The notes under the pieces: model-generated
Told to the model about the DNA's origin: nothing
Seen by the model: only the letters and a program-made list of their open reading frames with translations
The model's database searches: none
Made by a program: the position numbers and the translations under genes
In this document: positions 22,563 through 32,107 of the stretch, in pieces
How positions within the stretch are numbered: the first letter of the stretch is position 1
Layout: each line of letters starts with the position of its first letter
Origin: Gigantopelta aegis
Lineage: Eukaryota > Mollusca > Gastropoda > Neomphalida > Peltospiridae
Assembly (NCBI RefSeq): GCF_016097555.1
Contig: NC_054702.1
Span: 112,168,171 to 112,232,170 of the forward strand
Length of the DNA stretch: 64,000 bases
Direction of reading: 5' to 3'

Positions 22563-22963
22563 AAAATAAAATGAGTCTTTGTATCCATGTTTGTATGTTT
22601 ACCTTTTCCCTGCCCCACAATGTCCACCGAAAAGACGTGCGGCCGGTTTGAAAAGACGTTGCCGTTGGTGACAAAAGTCTCCTTGAGCTTGCTGTAGCCG
22701 TTGACGACGACGACCAGTCGACTGCCCATGTAGAAGCTGAAAACGTCGCCGTACCTGGCTCGGAACTCTTCAAACAGCTTTATCTTGTCTTTGCCCGCCA
22801 CCTGCAGTAGGCTGCCCAGCACGGGGACAGGGACGGGCCCAGGGGGGAGGTTCGACTGGCGCCCCATCCAGGAGCGCACGGTGAGAAAGACGACACCGAA
22901 CACGGCACACGAGGAGAGCCAGTGTCCAACACCGTTCAACGACAACAGCGTCTCCACAATCAT
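14657..22963 (-). CDS. cytochrome P450, clan 2 (CYP2-like), 4 coding exons, 510 aa
   Basis: Heme-thiolate monooxygenase anchored in the endoplasmic reticulum membrane; substrate unknown. Coding exons: 22963-22603, 20305-19784, 16832-16371 and 14844-14657, all bounded by GT/AG and all joining in phase 1 to 1533 nt. Seen in order: hydrophobic anchor (residues 14-30), proline hinge LPPGP (39-43), C-helix WQEHR, I-helix GGTETT (308-313), K-helix EIQR (372-375), FQPDRF, and heme loop FSLGPRECLG with Cys453. The end VTRTPLPYKIRFV fits the family. Length is normal for P450s (about 500). The start is supported by the adjacent membrane anchor and a splice acceptor three bases upstream (TTCTTGTAG), implying a noncoding first exon. 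Introns of 2.3, 3.0 and 1.5 kb are loaded with repeats. No damage is seen. Clan 2 follows from the hinge, C-helix and heme signatures; a finer name needs a tree. Confidence 0.93.
14852..14940. repeat. (ATT)n then (ACT)n microsatellites
   Basis: AAT/TAA units followed by ACT units, directly beside the splice acceptor of P450 exon 4 and probably part of its upstream tract. Confidence 0.9.
14988..15141. repeat. 77-bp perfect tandem duplication
   Basis: A 77-bp unit beginning GAAATATATGAAGAAAGGAC and ending GGTTATATGGCGTCGGAT occurs twice in a row (14988-15064, 15065-15141). Its core is the same family as the piece at 165-222. It lies in P450 intron 3. Confidence 0.92.
15746..15805 (+). repeat. 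SINE head fragment
   Basis: GGGGCATGGCTCAGTGGTCA gives an A-box-like head; CTCGTTCCAGCC follows after an internal deletion that removed the B box. It lies in P450 intron 3. Confidence 0.7.
15882..16085 (-). repeat. tRNA-derived SINE, head-truncated
   Basis: The tail (TTGTTAGGGACACTCTAGAG), GGTAATTTTGACATATAGTC and the middle domain (CACAGACAGGATAGGCCATA) are present; the head is lost. Confidence 0.8.
16134..16200 (-). repeat. SINE tail fragment
   Basis: GTTTAACGACACCACTAGAG and TTAATCATCGGCTGTTGGGA are the family 3' end only. Confidence 0.75.
16371..16832 (-). CDS. P450 exon 3
   Basis: Starts after TGTTTGCAG and ends at CTGG before GTAAGT. It encodes the I-helix (DLFVGGTETTSTT), the K-helix and the stretch up to the heme loop (EFIPFSL). 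Confidence 0.9.
17111..17127. repeat. short (TA)n at the left edge of the Tc1 element
   Basis: A short TA run directly abuts the transposon. With the longer run on the right side it marks the TA target site. Confidence 0.85.
17128..18650 (+). mobile_element. Tc1/mariner-type DNA transposon, about 1.52 kb
   Basis: The left end CTGACACACAATGAAAACGC is repeated as CTGACATACAATGAAAACGC at the right end, and TA lies outside each end. It carries a single transposase gene and sits in P450 intron 2, in the opposite orientation to the host gene. The ends are about 95 percent alike over 25 bp, so the insertion is fairly young. Confidence 0.93.
17424..18452 (+). pseudogene. Tc1-type DD34E transposase with one in-frame stop
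   Basis: The N-terminal helix-turn-helix (SQSQVARTFRVHPSTIGRLA) and the RPGQRP linker lie in 17424-17693. The catalytic part runs from 17718 to the end. The triad sits in FSDESHF, QQDNARPHTA and NPIEHMWDE, with 34 residues between the second Asp and the Glu. Both parts are in the same frame, separated only by TGA at 17691-17693 in the stretch between the DNA-binding and catalytic domains. Apart from that stop the frame is open for 342 codons, the usual family length. It is probably inactive unless the stop is a sequencing error. Confidence 0.9.
18651..18698. repeat. (TA)n microsatellite
   Basis: About 24 TA units directly right of the Tc1 element, expanded from its target site. Confidence 0.95.
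18980..19690. repeat. minisatellite, 55-bp unit
   Basis: Units containing CTGATATGGATTTTCAACTA, ACACACTTCCAC and TAGATCCCATCTCTA repeat exactly every 55 bp at 19421, 19476, 19531 and 19586. Older, decayed units extend left to about 18980. It lies in P450 intron 2. Open frames in it are accidental. Confidence 0.9.
19784..20305 (-). CDS. P450 exon 2
   Basis: Starts after TTATTTCAG and ends before GTTAGT. It encodes residues 121-294: the C-helix GSGEVWQEHRKF and the F/G region up to FVDAYLKGMAEKK. At 522 nt it is probably a fusion of exons that are separate in other animals. Confidence 0.9.
20367..20700 (-). repeat. tRNA-derived SINE, strongly diverged
   Basis: The tail (TTTGTTTTACGATACTACGA), TGCACCTTCCCACAGACAGG and a decayed head are in the right order; P450 intron 1. 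Confidence 0.75.
21024..21268 (-). repeat. tRNA-derived SINE, internally deleted
   Basis: The tail TTTAACGATACC joins TTTTGATAATTTTGACATAC after a deletion of about 50 bp. The head GGGATCGATCCTAGATCGAC is recognisable; P450 intron 1. Confidence 0.85.
21612..21930. mobile_element. long-inverted-repeat MITE (GGGACATTCCTGAGTTTGCTG family)
   Basis: The left end AAAGGGACATTCCTGAGTTT plus GCTGCAATCTTTAAGAT is mirrored at the right by ACATCTTACAATGCAGCAAA plus GTCAGG. The arms also pair further in. It is a palindromic, noncoding element in P450 intron 1. I recognise the type from other gastropod sequences but do not know a formal name. Confidence 0.7.
22213..22252. repeat. (GT)n microsatellite
   Basis: About 19 GT units, P450 intron 1. 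Confidence 0.95.
22527..22558. repeat. (CA)n microsatellite
   Basis: About 15 CA units just inside the intron 1 donor of the P450 gene. Confidence 0.95.
22603..22963 (-). CDS. P450 exon 1
   Basis: Encodes the membrane anchor, the proline hinge and the first beta sheet (residues 1-120). It ends at AAAG before a GTAAAC donor. Open frame past the donor runs into a CA microsatellite in the intron. Confidence 0.9.
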
Positions 22964-23111
22964 AGCCTACAAGAAAACACGCCAAGTATCAGTCATAGAC
23001 TATACTTTCTCTAGAATGACAAAACATAACTTACCGTGGTCGATATGGGTTATAACACATCATTAATCAACACATCATATTAATCGTTAACTAGCTACTG
23101 TCCTGTAACTA

Positions 23112-23205
23112 TATCTATCTATCTATCTATCCATCCGTCCGTCGTCCGTCCGTCCGTCCATCTATTTATTTATCTATATTTCTATCTATCTATCTATATA
23201 CAATC
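23112..23205. repeat. (CTAT)n/(CCGT)n tetranucleotide repeats
   Basis: CTAT units, then CCGT-like units, then CTAT/TTAT units. Confidence 0.9.
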
Positions 23206-24435
23206 TATATTTGCTATGCGGTGGATTTGGCTAATGTTACTGTGTACAGTCCATACCATTTGGAAGACGGTTCAAACTTGGAACATACAAGGAAATATAC
23301 CTACCAACAAAACACCAAAACGGGATTAATCTGCAGTATTTAAAATGTACAATAAATATCTAGTTTGAAGTACACATATTTCATTTTCATCTCTCTTTAC
23401 AATGCTCCATCTTCCGTAATGATGTAACTATCTGCATGAAATAGATGCCAAACACATGTAAATGTATGACCGGTGTAACTGTCTAGCTATTCGCAGACGT
23501 AAACTTACGATGTTCTGTGAAAAATGTTAAATTGTTCATTTCATGACTGAACTCACACATGTATGTCCTGCACCTACTCCCAAAAGGTTCCCATAAGGCG
23601 TAAAACTATGTAGAATAAAAGTATGGCCTAAAAGTGAAAACCCCCACCATCATAAGATGTGCTAACCTGAATACTAGTACTTACGGTAAAGCCGGTGACT
23701 GCCGAACTTGTTCAGTGTAATTCACGGTAGGTCTACAACCATTTTCATGGATTAAACATTCTGTAAACGAGTAACATGGCCACGGTTAACATCGAAACAT
23801 GTTCAGTAGTTTTGAAAACAGTTTAAACAGAGATCAAAGCAGAACCCGAAAAGCAGGTCCTGGGGTGAGTTTTTGGATGATTAGTTTATTTAAACAGTGT
23901 TAAACGGGACGAGTTGAAATCGGTGCCCTGTCTGTAGCAGCACAATAACGCATCTCGTTCAGGTCATCCCATCTAATGCTATCAGTAAATATAAACTAAT
24001 CATCCGGAAACTTACCCAAGAACCGAAAGCCCGTGCTTTCAACTGAGAGCATTCAAACAAATTCAAAGTTATAGGATGAAATCCGGAATCGCGGGGCTGG
24101 ATTAAGGCAGTCCAAATAAGACTTAGCCCAAGTCCTTTACATCTACACCTAACAAATTATAGGTTTCAAAATATGATTACAAAATTATTATTACTCTGTA
24201 AGAAAACATAAATGAACTTCAGTGTGAGCTGCCTTTTTTTTATTTAGATGGTCAGAGAAATCTCCAGCAGTGATGAGAAATCCACTAGACTGCACCAAAA
24301 AAGGGTTAGGTTTTCAGTTTTATAGGCGGGGGTGGGGTGGGATGTGTCGCTCTCCATCACCTCCCATCCACTCCGTGGAACACACCCATGGTTCTCTGCC
24401 ATGTCGGCCTACGCCTGCCTCAATTTAGTTCCACG
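23206..24435. other. no gene seen
   Basis: Sequence 5' of the P450 gene. It may hold its noncoding first exon and promoter, which I cannot place. Confidence 0.35.
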
Positions 24436-24439
24436 CTCA

Positions 24440-26290
24440 ATCTCAATGTGGGTTGTTTATTGTTTTGCATTAAAAAAACAAACAAAATAATAATAATAAA
24501 ACGTACATAGTTTATTTATAATAGATAATTGTTTTGTGTTAAAGAGCTTATGTAATTTAAAAGTGTTTGGTCTGTTGAAGTAATATTTATTTAGGTAGGT
24601 TGATCTTTCGTTAGTAAAGTGTGGACATTGAAATAGATAATGAAATTCATCACCAACTGTAATTTTGCAAAGAGGGCAAATTCAATTTTTTCGTTCAATA
24701 TTTTGCCATCTGCCAGTTTCAATTGGAAGATAGTGATTGCTGGTTCTGAATCCACTGTAAATAATGCGTATTTTTTTCAGGTAAGTAAAGAAGGTAATTT
24801 TCACAAGCATGTGCCGATTTAAATATTCTATAAGTAACACATTTGGGATAAGTGTTCATATTTTCCTTCTAGGTTTGTCTGAATTGATCTTTTAAACGTT
24901 CAGTAACCAACTTAATAAACGAGTTCTTATTTGAGACTGTCTGGTTTAACCAATAATTTCCCAGTCCTAATTTATTTAATATATCGTTTATATTACTTAA
25001 CCATTTAAATTTTGACCCATTTTTAGTGCTTTCACTATTCATTGTTTTGTACAGTATATATGATATTTATGAGGCCTTTCCTGTGACCACTGAGTCCCAA
25101 AAACTGAGCATTCTAATTTGTATCTTAATATCTCATGGGAATACGCCTAATTCCCCATGAATCATGGGCAGTGGGGTACTTCTTCTTAGCCTTAATAAGT
25201 CTCTTAGAAAATTTTGCTGTATTCTTTCTATATTTTGATTATTACCAAAACCCCAAATTGACGAGGAATATAACAGGACAGGGACAATGGTACTATCAAA
25301 CAAGCGTAGTTGGCAGTCTATTGGTAAATTAAGATTTCTAATTCTCATATTGAGTAAGGTCATACCTTTATTAGCCTGAGCTATTAAAGATTTTTTTGCT
25401 TGGATAAACGATCCTGTTCTAGTAAATATAATGCCTAAGTATTTATAGCTATCAACAATGTCTAATTTAATGTCCTTAATGTAGAATGATTTATTTTTGG
25501 GTGGTTTTGCACCAAATACTAATATTTTAGACTTATCTATATTTACTTTTAGTTTCCAAATTTCACAATATTCCGAGAAAACGTTTAAAGACTTTTGTAG
25601 GTCTTCTGGTGATTCTGCCAAAATCACAGTGTCATCAGCATAAAGTAGCAGGGTAATTATAAACAGTAGGTCAGTATTGTTGTTTTCATACTCTATTCTT
25701 ATACCATTACATTGTTTCTCTTTTAATGCATTTTCTAGATCATTTAAGTATATAGCGAATAATATGGGAGACAGATTTTCGCTCTGACGTACTCCATTTT
25801 GACATAGGAAATAGGCCGAATATTCATCATTGTGGCTTATACATGATTTGATACCTTGGTACATATTATAAACAATTCTAAGAAATTTACCATTTACATC
25901 TAGACATCATATTTTTTGCCATAAACCTGTTCGCCAAACAGTATCAAATGCTTTCGAGAAATCTATAAAGGCACAGTAAAATTTCTTTTTTCTTTGTTTG
26001 ATAATTTCACATAGAACATGCAAAGAAAAAATATGATCATTAGTACTATAACCTTTGCGAAAGCCCGCTTGACTTTCATTTAGTTGTTCTGTGGATTCGA
26101 GGAAATCATTTATTCTCTTATTTAAAATTGATGTAAATAGCTTTCCAAAACAACTTACTATTGTAATAGGTCTGTAAGATTCGGGATCTTTTGGGCTACC
26201 TTTCTTTTTATAAATTGGCTTAATAATTCCATTTAGCCAATCATCTGGTAGTATGCCTGTTGAAAATGATATTAACTAGTTTTACTAATG
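24440..26290 (-). mobile_element. non-LTR retrotransposon (LINE) fragment, reverse transcriptase to C-terminus
   Basis: Reading leftward: an entry region like DDWLNGIIKPIYKKKGSPKD and ESYRPITIVSCFGKLFTSIL, then QAGFRKGYSTNDHIFSLHV and FIDFSKAFDTVWR. An open block at 25864-25133 carries NGVRQSENLSPILFAIYLND, the catalytic LLYADDTVILAES and the thumb region. At 24690-24600 comes a C-terminal cysteine knuckle (CPLCKITVGDEFHYLFQCPH). The endonuclease half is missing, so the copy is 5'-truncated. Reading-frame breaks lie between these blocks. The motifs fit the CR1/Rex/L2 side of the LINE tree, but the clade is uncertain. Confidence 0.85.
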
Positions 26291-26301
26291 TAAAACAAAG
26301 T

Positions 26302-26638
26302 AAAGTTTGTTTTATTTAACGACGGCTCTAGAGCACATTGATTTTTATCTTAGCATCGGCTATTGGAAGTCAAACATATGGTCATTCTGACATATTTTTT
26401 CAGAGGAAACCCGCTGCCACCACATAGGCTACTCTTTCCGATAAGCAGCAAGGGGTCTTTTATATACATTTTCCCACAGAGGACAGCACATACCACTGTC
26501 TTTGATGAACCAGTTGTGGACCACTGGTTGGAACAGAAAATAGCCCAAACTGCAAATGGGTCTACTGAGAAGGATCGATCCGATGACCGACCGCTTCACA
26601 GGCGGACACGCTACCGCTTGAGCCACATACCGCTCCCG
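26302..26638 (-). repeat. tRNA-derived SINE, near full length, diverged
   Basis: From the tail GTTTTATTTAACGACGGCTC through the middle domain to the head CACGCTACCGCTTGAGCCAC. It abuts the truncated 5' end of the neighbouring LINE. Confidence 0.85.
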
Positions 26639-26659
26639 TGAATGTAAAATAGACAAGAG

Positions 26660-27470
26660 ACCTACCTTGTGATAGCCAGGATTTGCCCCGCAGAAGGCCG
26701 AGTTGATGCGCGGTCACATATCCATATGATATCTGTTGAAAGTCAAATAAAAATACACAATTTCACGAATCGCTTTTTCTTCCAAAGTTTGTTTTCCAGA
26801 GTGAGCACTGTGAAGTGTATTATCCTCATTGTACCGTGGTTCCGAGACGATCCCGTCTATTGTTCACCTGCCAACATTCCGAACATGCGTCATCCCAAGA
26901 GTTTTACATAACGAACTATTATGTACTTTCCCACATTACATTTAACATAAATCCAATTTTGTGCCTCTAGTTCGCAATATAAATACATAAACCGATATGA
27001 CTGTCAACGCCTTCGTTTTACAGCTCTCAAGTATATCTGATGGTGCACAATAGTCACGGCAAACCCTTCCTTCTGGACAGAAATCTCTGGCGAAAACTTC
27101 TATCCAGGAAGATCATGCTTGAACCTTTTCTGGGAGGTTCCAAGTAAGAATTACACTATTAGATCAAGCCAAGCGTGGCTAGTAAAACACATCTGACACA
27201 TCTTTCGCGAATAACACAAAGTAATAACTTACAGCGTCCACAAGTTTTGAGGAATGGAGTTTTGTTACCAGATTTAAAGCGGTAATCTCGCCTTCACATC
27301 TCAAAACATTAATACATGTACATTGTTAAAACGGAACAGCGGAGAATGTGTCTCGCGTTTCAAACGCTAATGACCAGTTAGAACATGTAGGCCTACGTTT
27401 GGGTGATAAGAATTAGCGATATCATCGAAATGATATATCAACAAATTAAAGGGCGGGCTACGGACGAAAA
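26660..27470. other. no gene seen
   Basis: Mixed-composition sequence without recognisable coding or repeat content. Confidence 0.4.
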
Positions 27471-27494
27471 AAAAGTAATTGGATAATCTATTTA

Positions 27495-27514
27495 TCTGTC
27501 TTTATGTCTGTCTG

Positions 27515-27593
<79 letters not shown>

Positions 27594-27675
27594 CTGTCTG
27601 TCTGTCTGTCAGTCTCATCTCTTTCTCTGTCTGTCTGTCTTTCTGTCTGTCTGTATCTCTCTATCTCTGTCAGTA

Positions 27676-27760
<85 letters not shown>

Positions 27761-27850
27761 GTCCGTCTCTATCTCTTTGTCTGTCTGTCTCTGTCTCTCT
27801 CTCTCTCGTTTATCTGTTTTTGCGTGTGTCTCTCTGTGTCTCTGTGTGTA
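27495..27850. repeat. long (CT)n/(TCTG)n microsatellite tract
   Basis: Two long CT runs (about 27516-27582 and 27685-27756) are separated by TCTG-rich sequence. Leu/Ser-rich and Arg/Glu-rich open frames on both strands are artefacts. Confidence 0.97.
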
Positions 27851-28340
27851 TTCTCTCCATACATGATCATCATTTAGCCGGGATTCGAGGTTTAATATTG
27901 ATGTGTACGTGTGTGGGACACTCCCAGCGCACGCTTCAGCCATATTAATAGCAAATGTCCCAAAGCGGTCGTGTGAGATGGCTATGAACGTGACGAACAT
28001 AAACGTCACTTCCTGTTTGATCACTCACTTTAGCAGATTACCTATATTATAGCATACAACAGACATGACAAAACAGAAATATGTAGATCAGCCGAGGTAC
28101 GATGAGTCTTTGGATCGACGCTGTTCAGTGGACTCACTGAAGCCGCAACCTAATTACAAGGCACTCTAAAATGTTTTCGGCTGTTACAGTGTTTATTTGT
28201 TTGTTTGTTGTTGGTTTTTTTAAATCGTTGGCTTAACATAGTTTAAATTGTCAGTGTGGGCAAATCGCAGTGCTTTGAAACTAAGTTATGTGAAACGTGA
28301 AAGGTACGTACACCGGAAACTAGGGTCGGCGTCTTTTAAT
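27851..28340. other. no gene seen
   Basis: No recognisable features apart from a GTTT-rich stretch near 28195-28215. Confidence 0.35.
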
Positions 28341-28390
28341 AACGTTCTGCTCCAACCAGTGCTCCACAACTGGTATATCAGACACCCCGA
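28341..28390 (+). repeat. SINE middle-domain fragment
   Basis: GCTCCAACCAGTGCTCCACA then ACTGGTATATCAGACACC matches the SINE core only. Confidence 0.55.
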
Positions 28391-28577
28391 TTTTAGTGTT
28401 ATAATGTACAGGAAAGTTTATATACCGGATCGCTTACATTATTTAAATACATAATTTGGCTACACGCCAGTAGATGCGTTGGTTGAGAGAGCACCATTTA
28501 AAACAAAAAGGGAGCTTCGACTCTGAAAACCATAGTTTGGGGTTTAATAATAGTATCGCTAGTACCGCCATTAAAAC

Positions 28578-28622
28578 CTTAGGTGTGTGCCCAAGATAGC
28601 GTGCTTGTACCGTAACAAATCT
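28578..28622 (+). repeat. tail fragment of the second SINE family
   Basis: AGGTGTGTGCCCAAGATAGC then GTGCTTG matches the 3' part of the SINE at 39211-39465. Confidence 0.65.
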
Positions 28623-28683
28623 TTCAAAAGCGACTGTAAGGGCCCGTGCAATAGGCCTATGGTTGTATTAGGTTGTAAATTAA

Positions 28684-28953
28684 AGTTAGTTTTGTTTAAC
28701 GACACCACTAGAGCACATTGATTTATTAATCATCGGCTATTGGATGTCATACATTTGGTAATTCAGACTGTCTTAGAGAGGAAACCCGCTACATTTTTTT
28801 CATTAGTAGCAAGGGATCTTTTATATGCACCATCCCACAAACAGGATAGCTCATACCACGGCCTTTGATATACCAGTCGTGGTGTACTGACTCGAACGAG
28901 AAATAGCCCAATGGGCCCACCGACGGGCATCGATCTCAGACCGACCGCGCATC
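28684..28953 (-). repeat. tRNA-derived SINE, well preserved, head slightly truncated
   Basis: The tail GTTTAACGACACCACTAGAG, the full middle domain (CACGGCCTTTGATATACCAG) and part of the head (GGGCATCGATCTCAGACCGA) are present. It stops at GCGCATCAG, before the A box. Confidence 0.88.
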
Positions 28954-29015
28954 AGATTGTTGTACTACTTTTTACAAAGAAAACTATTTTCGTTCTTTCG
29001 TTCACTTTTTTTCTT

Positions 29016-29016
<1 letters not shown>

Positions 29017-29049
<33 letters not shown>
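29017..29049. repeat. (GT)n microsatellite
   Basis: About 15 GT units. Confidence 0.95.
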
Positions 29050-29052
<3 letters not shown>

Positions 29053-29272
29053 CAAGATCATTAACCATATTATTATTTCCTGACGTCTGCTTTGTTACGA
29101 GCAGGTACGCAGTAAAGCTAACAAGAATGCGCCGACTGTCGAGCGAACACAAACCACCAGCGAAGAACGCGTAAATTACTGCTACCATCAGTTAACCTAT
29201 ATATTTGTCATGCAATCCACTTTGCCACAGGGATATGCCAGTGAACTCTTACAAAGACAGTCCTGGTGCTGC

Positions 29273-29395
29273 TACTAGTGTTGGGAATCGGTTGCAATTT
29301 CATCATCAATCATCGGTTGTAATCGGTTAGCAATAATTGATCGACTTTCAATTATACGATCGGTTAGAATGTATAGGAACGTGGAGGGGATCGGA
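29273..29395. mobile_element. possible terminus of a hAT-like element
   Basis: CTAGTGTTGGGAATCGGTTG with repeated ATCGGTT motifs (about six in 120 bp) resembles a transposon end with subterminal binding sites. No partner end was found in the window. Confidence 0.3.
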
Positions 29396-29399
29396 CAAA

Positions 29400-31550
29400 T
29401 TCGGAACTAAGCACCTATTTTTAAAATATATACATGTATATATTGTATCATCATGATCATCTAAAATGTCTGAAGTAGTATTTTTTACTTTTAAATGTTC
29501 TTACGTTTCCCAAACAGATATCTTTTACATAAGATGTGAATTTAGTTGCAGGTTTGTACAATATTTTGAGGAACAATATAGCAAAGACATAAATGTAGAG
29601 TTCAAATAGCATAATGGATTCATTTCTTCAATATAGGTCCATATCCATAAGCAACTGAAAAGCTACATTTAAGCATTCTATAGTGATACTTTGTTTAAGT
29701 AGTTTGTTATACAACTGAAACAAAATGCAAGGAAAACAGGAAATTGCTTAAAGTAAAAATAACTGTACTTCAGACATAAAATATGCTGGGATTTGGGTTT
29801 GTTTTCACGTGTAGGTAAATCTCCGTTTAAAAGCTATGATATTTGCACATATGGTTGAGGTTGGGTACTCACGATATATATAAGGTAGTTCGTAACTTAT
29901 TTTAATTTATTTTTATATTCAATGTGTTTGTGATCGCCCAAACGGGATTTTTCCTTCCAGTAATTTTATACGTACCAAAAAAAAAAAAAAAAGCAAAAAA
30001 AAAGCAATTAAAAATGAAGTTTAAGCGACTACAAACAACAGTCAGATTAGATGTGACATAGTCTAGGATTCCTAAGGAAGCAACTGTTTACGCTGAAATC
30101 CAGAACATGACAATGTTAATATTATCTATATACAGGGAACGTCTTTTCTCATGCTATGGAATTGACAAGAGTTATTTATTTCTGAGCCGAATGTTTTCTA
30201 AATTTGACACAAAAATAGTATTGTTTTGTTATTTCCAAAACACTTTTACTCTTCTTCTTATGTCGAACAAAACTGAAATCATTCACACAAAAAAACATTT
30301 TTGTAGGAGGATGGAACGGACTATGCGTGGGATAGAATAATTTGTATATCTAGCTTTTAATCACAAATAAAATTATATAAGAATAATGAAACATGATAGT
30401 ATGAAGAATGAAAATGGGATTTTTGATGTTATTTAAATTTCAATGTTCTTATAATAAAAATAAAAATACATGTAAGTATATCACTTCCCATCGGACACAG
30501 TCAGTTAACATAAGTACTTGTCTCGCAGATAACATCATTACTTGCAATTTTTGTCTGACATAATAATTGCGCTTGGCACGGACGTCTGCCAACGGGAATT
30601 TGCAACCAATGAGTGCACGTTTCCGCAATCAACAGTTAACACAAACTATTAACGTCATTCAAAATGGTCCTTGCCAATTACATAGAAATATAATATGATT
30701 ATCTACACCAGCTTACACACATCTACACCAGATTTACATGCTAACCGTGACTAACTGATTTAAATTCTCTGGCTGACCATAAGTAGTTTGTCAAAAAAAG
30801 AGAAGAATATCAAATTGACAAATCGCCCCTAATTGGACCATAAAGCTATGTACCCGTCAAACTAATCCGTTAAACGGATTCGTTGAGCATCATGCATAAG
30901 CGTACGAAATTTGGGGGAAGGGGCTAAACCCGACAAAACTGGAGCAAAACCTCAAATTTGGGCAAAACTGATATAGATATTCCGATAAAATGTGCTAACC
31001 TGAGACCTTTTTACCATGTATTTCCATCGTTATACACTCAAAATTAGTTGTAATCCATTTAAAAATGCAATAGTGATTCCTTTGCAACCCTATATAGCTG
31101 TTTGGTAGTAATGCTAATATGAATAAATGTTGTTATCCAGATTTGGGCATTTTCGTTTAATTCGGGCAAAAATGTACGACCATTTGGAGTAATGTTTTGA
31201 CTTAAGTATGCATTTGACGTTGCCTGTTACAATATGTGGCAATAAAAATATAAGTAAAGATATTAAGGTGATTTAAAAAGGATTTGGTGAAGACCTAATT
31301 TTTTTTACCATTTTCGATGTTGACCAATACGGCGGCCACCTTGAATTCTAAAAATTATTTGATCTGATTTAAATAGACATACATATTTAAAAAATCGACC
31401 AGAATTACACATATATAAGTTTTTATGATAACCCTCCAGAAAATAATTGAGAGGCCGGGGTCTAGTTTGGCACATTTTATCAAAACTCAGTTGGCACCAT
31501 CGGAAAAATAACGTTTTTTAGGGTACCCTCCAACATTGGTGACAAATGAA
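29400..31550. other. no gene seen
   Basis: AT-rich sequence with an A tract at about 29979-30004. TTTGGGCAAAACT-like phrases recur in both orientations around 30950-31170. No coding domain recognised. Confidence 0.4.
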
Positions 31551-31799
31551 TAGTGCAGGGGACCCTATGTAGCCCATTAGTCCACGGGCCAGAGTGACAA
31601 TCGGTACCATCTGAGGTGGCAAATTTCAAGCCACATCACCTTGTTCGTATAGTTGTGGAGATATTATTTTGAGGTGATAACATTTCCAAATGAGTAGCTT
31701 AATCAAGGTAGATGTAAATCCAAGATGGCCGCCACAAAACCAATAAATATTATAATATCCCACATCTTTTTCACACATGCTAGTGTTATTCGAATGAGA

Positions 31800-31950
31800 T
31801 TGGGGAAGGATTTAACTCAATTGGTTGAATGCTCGCCTAGGGGCTTGGGTCACAGGATCGATCCTCATCGGTGGATTTTCGAATACTGGATTTTCCCCAA
31901 CCTACCCAGTACTCGTGACTGGTATGGCGTATTATATGGTCCTTAACAAA
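31800..31950 (+). repeat. SINE head fragment inside the Academ-like element
   Basis: GATTTAACTCAATTGGTTGA is an A-box-like head and CACAGGATCGATCCTCATCG the B-box region, followed by GTGACTGGTATGGCG. It is related to the main SINE but diverged or from a sister family. Confidence 0.6.
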
Positions 31951-32107
31951 ATGTCCAACAGTAATATAACTGTAATTTTTTGGTGTCCGTTGGAGACAAC
32001 GTTTCATATAATTTGTGCCTTCCAAATGTATCTAACTCTCTTTTGCTTCTTAGATATGTTTTAAAACCACTTGTTATAAGATAATATTAATCCACGTCTT
32101 TACCACA

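Noticed and set aside
27479-28024. Leu/Ser-rich and Arg/Glu-rich open frames on both strands
   Set aside because: Translations of the CT/TCTG microsatellite.
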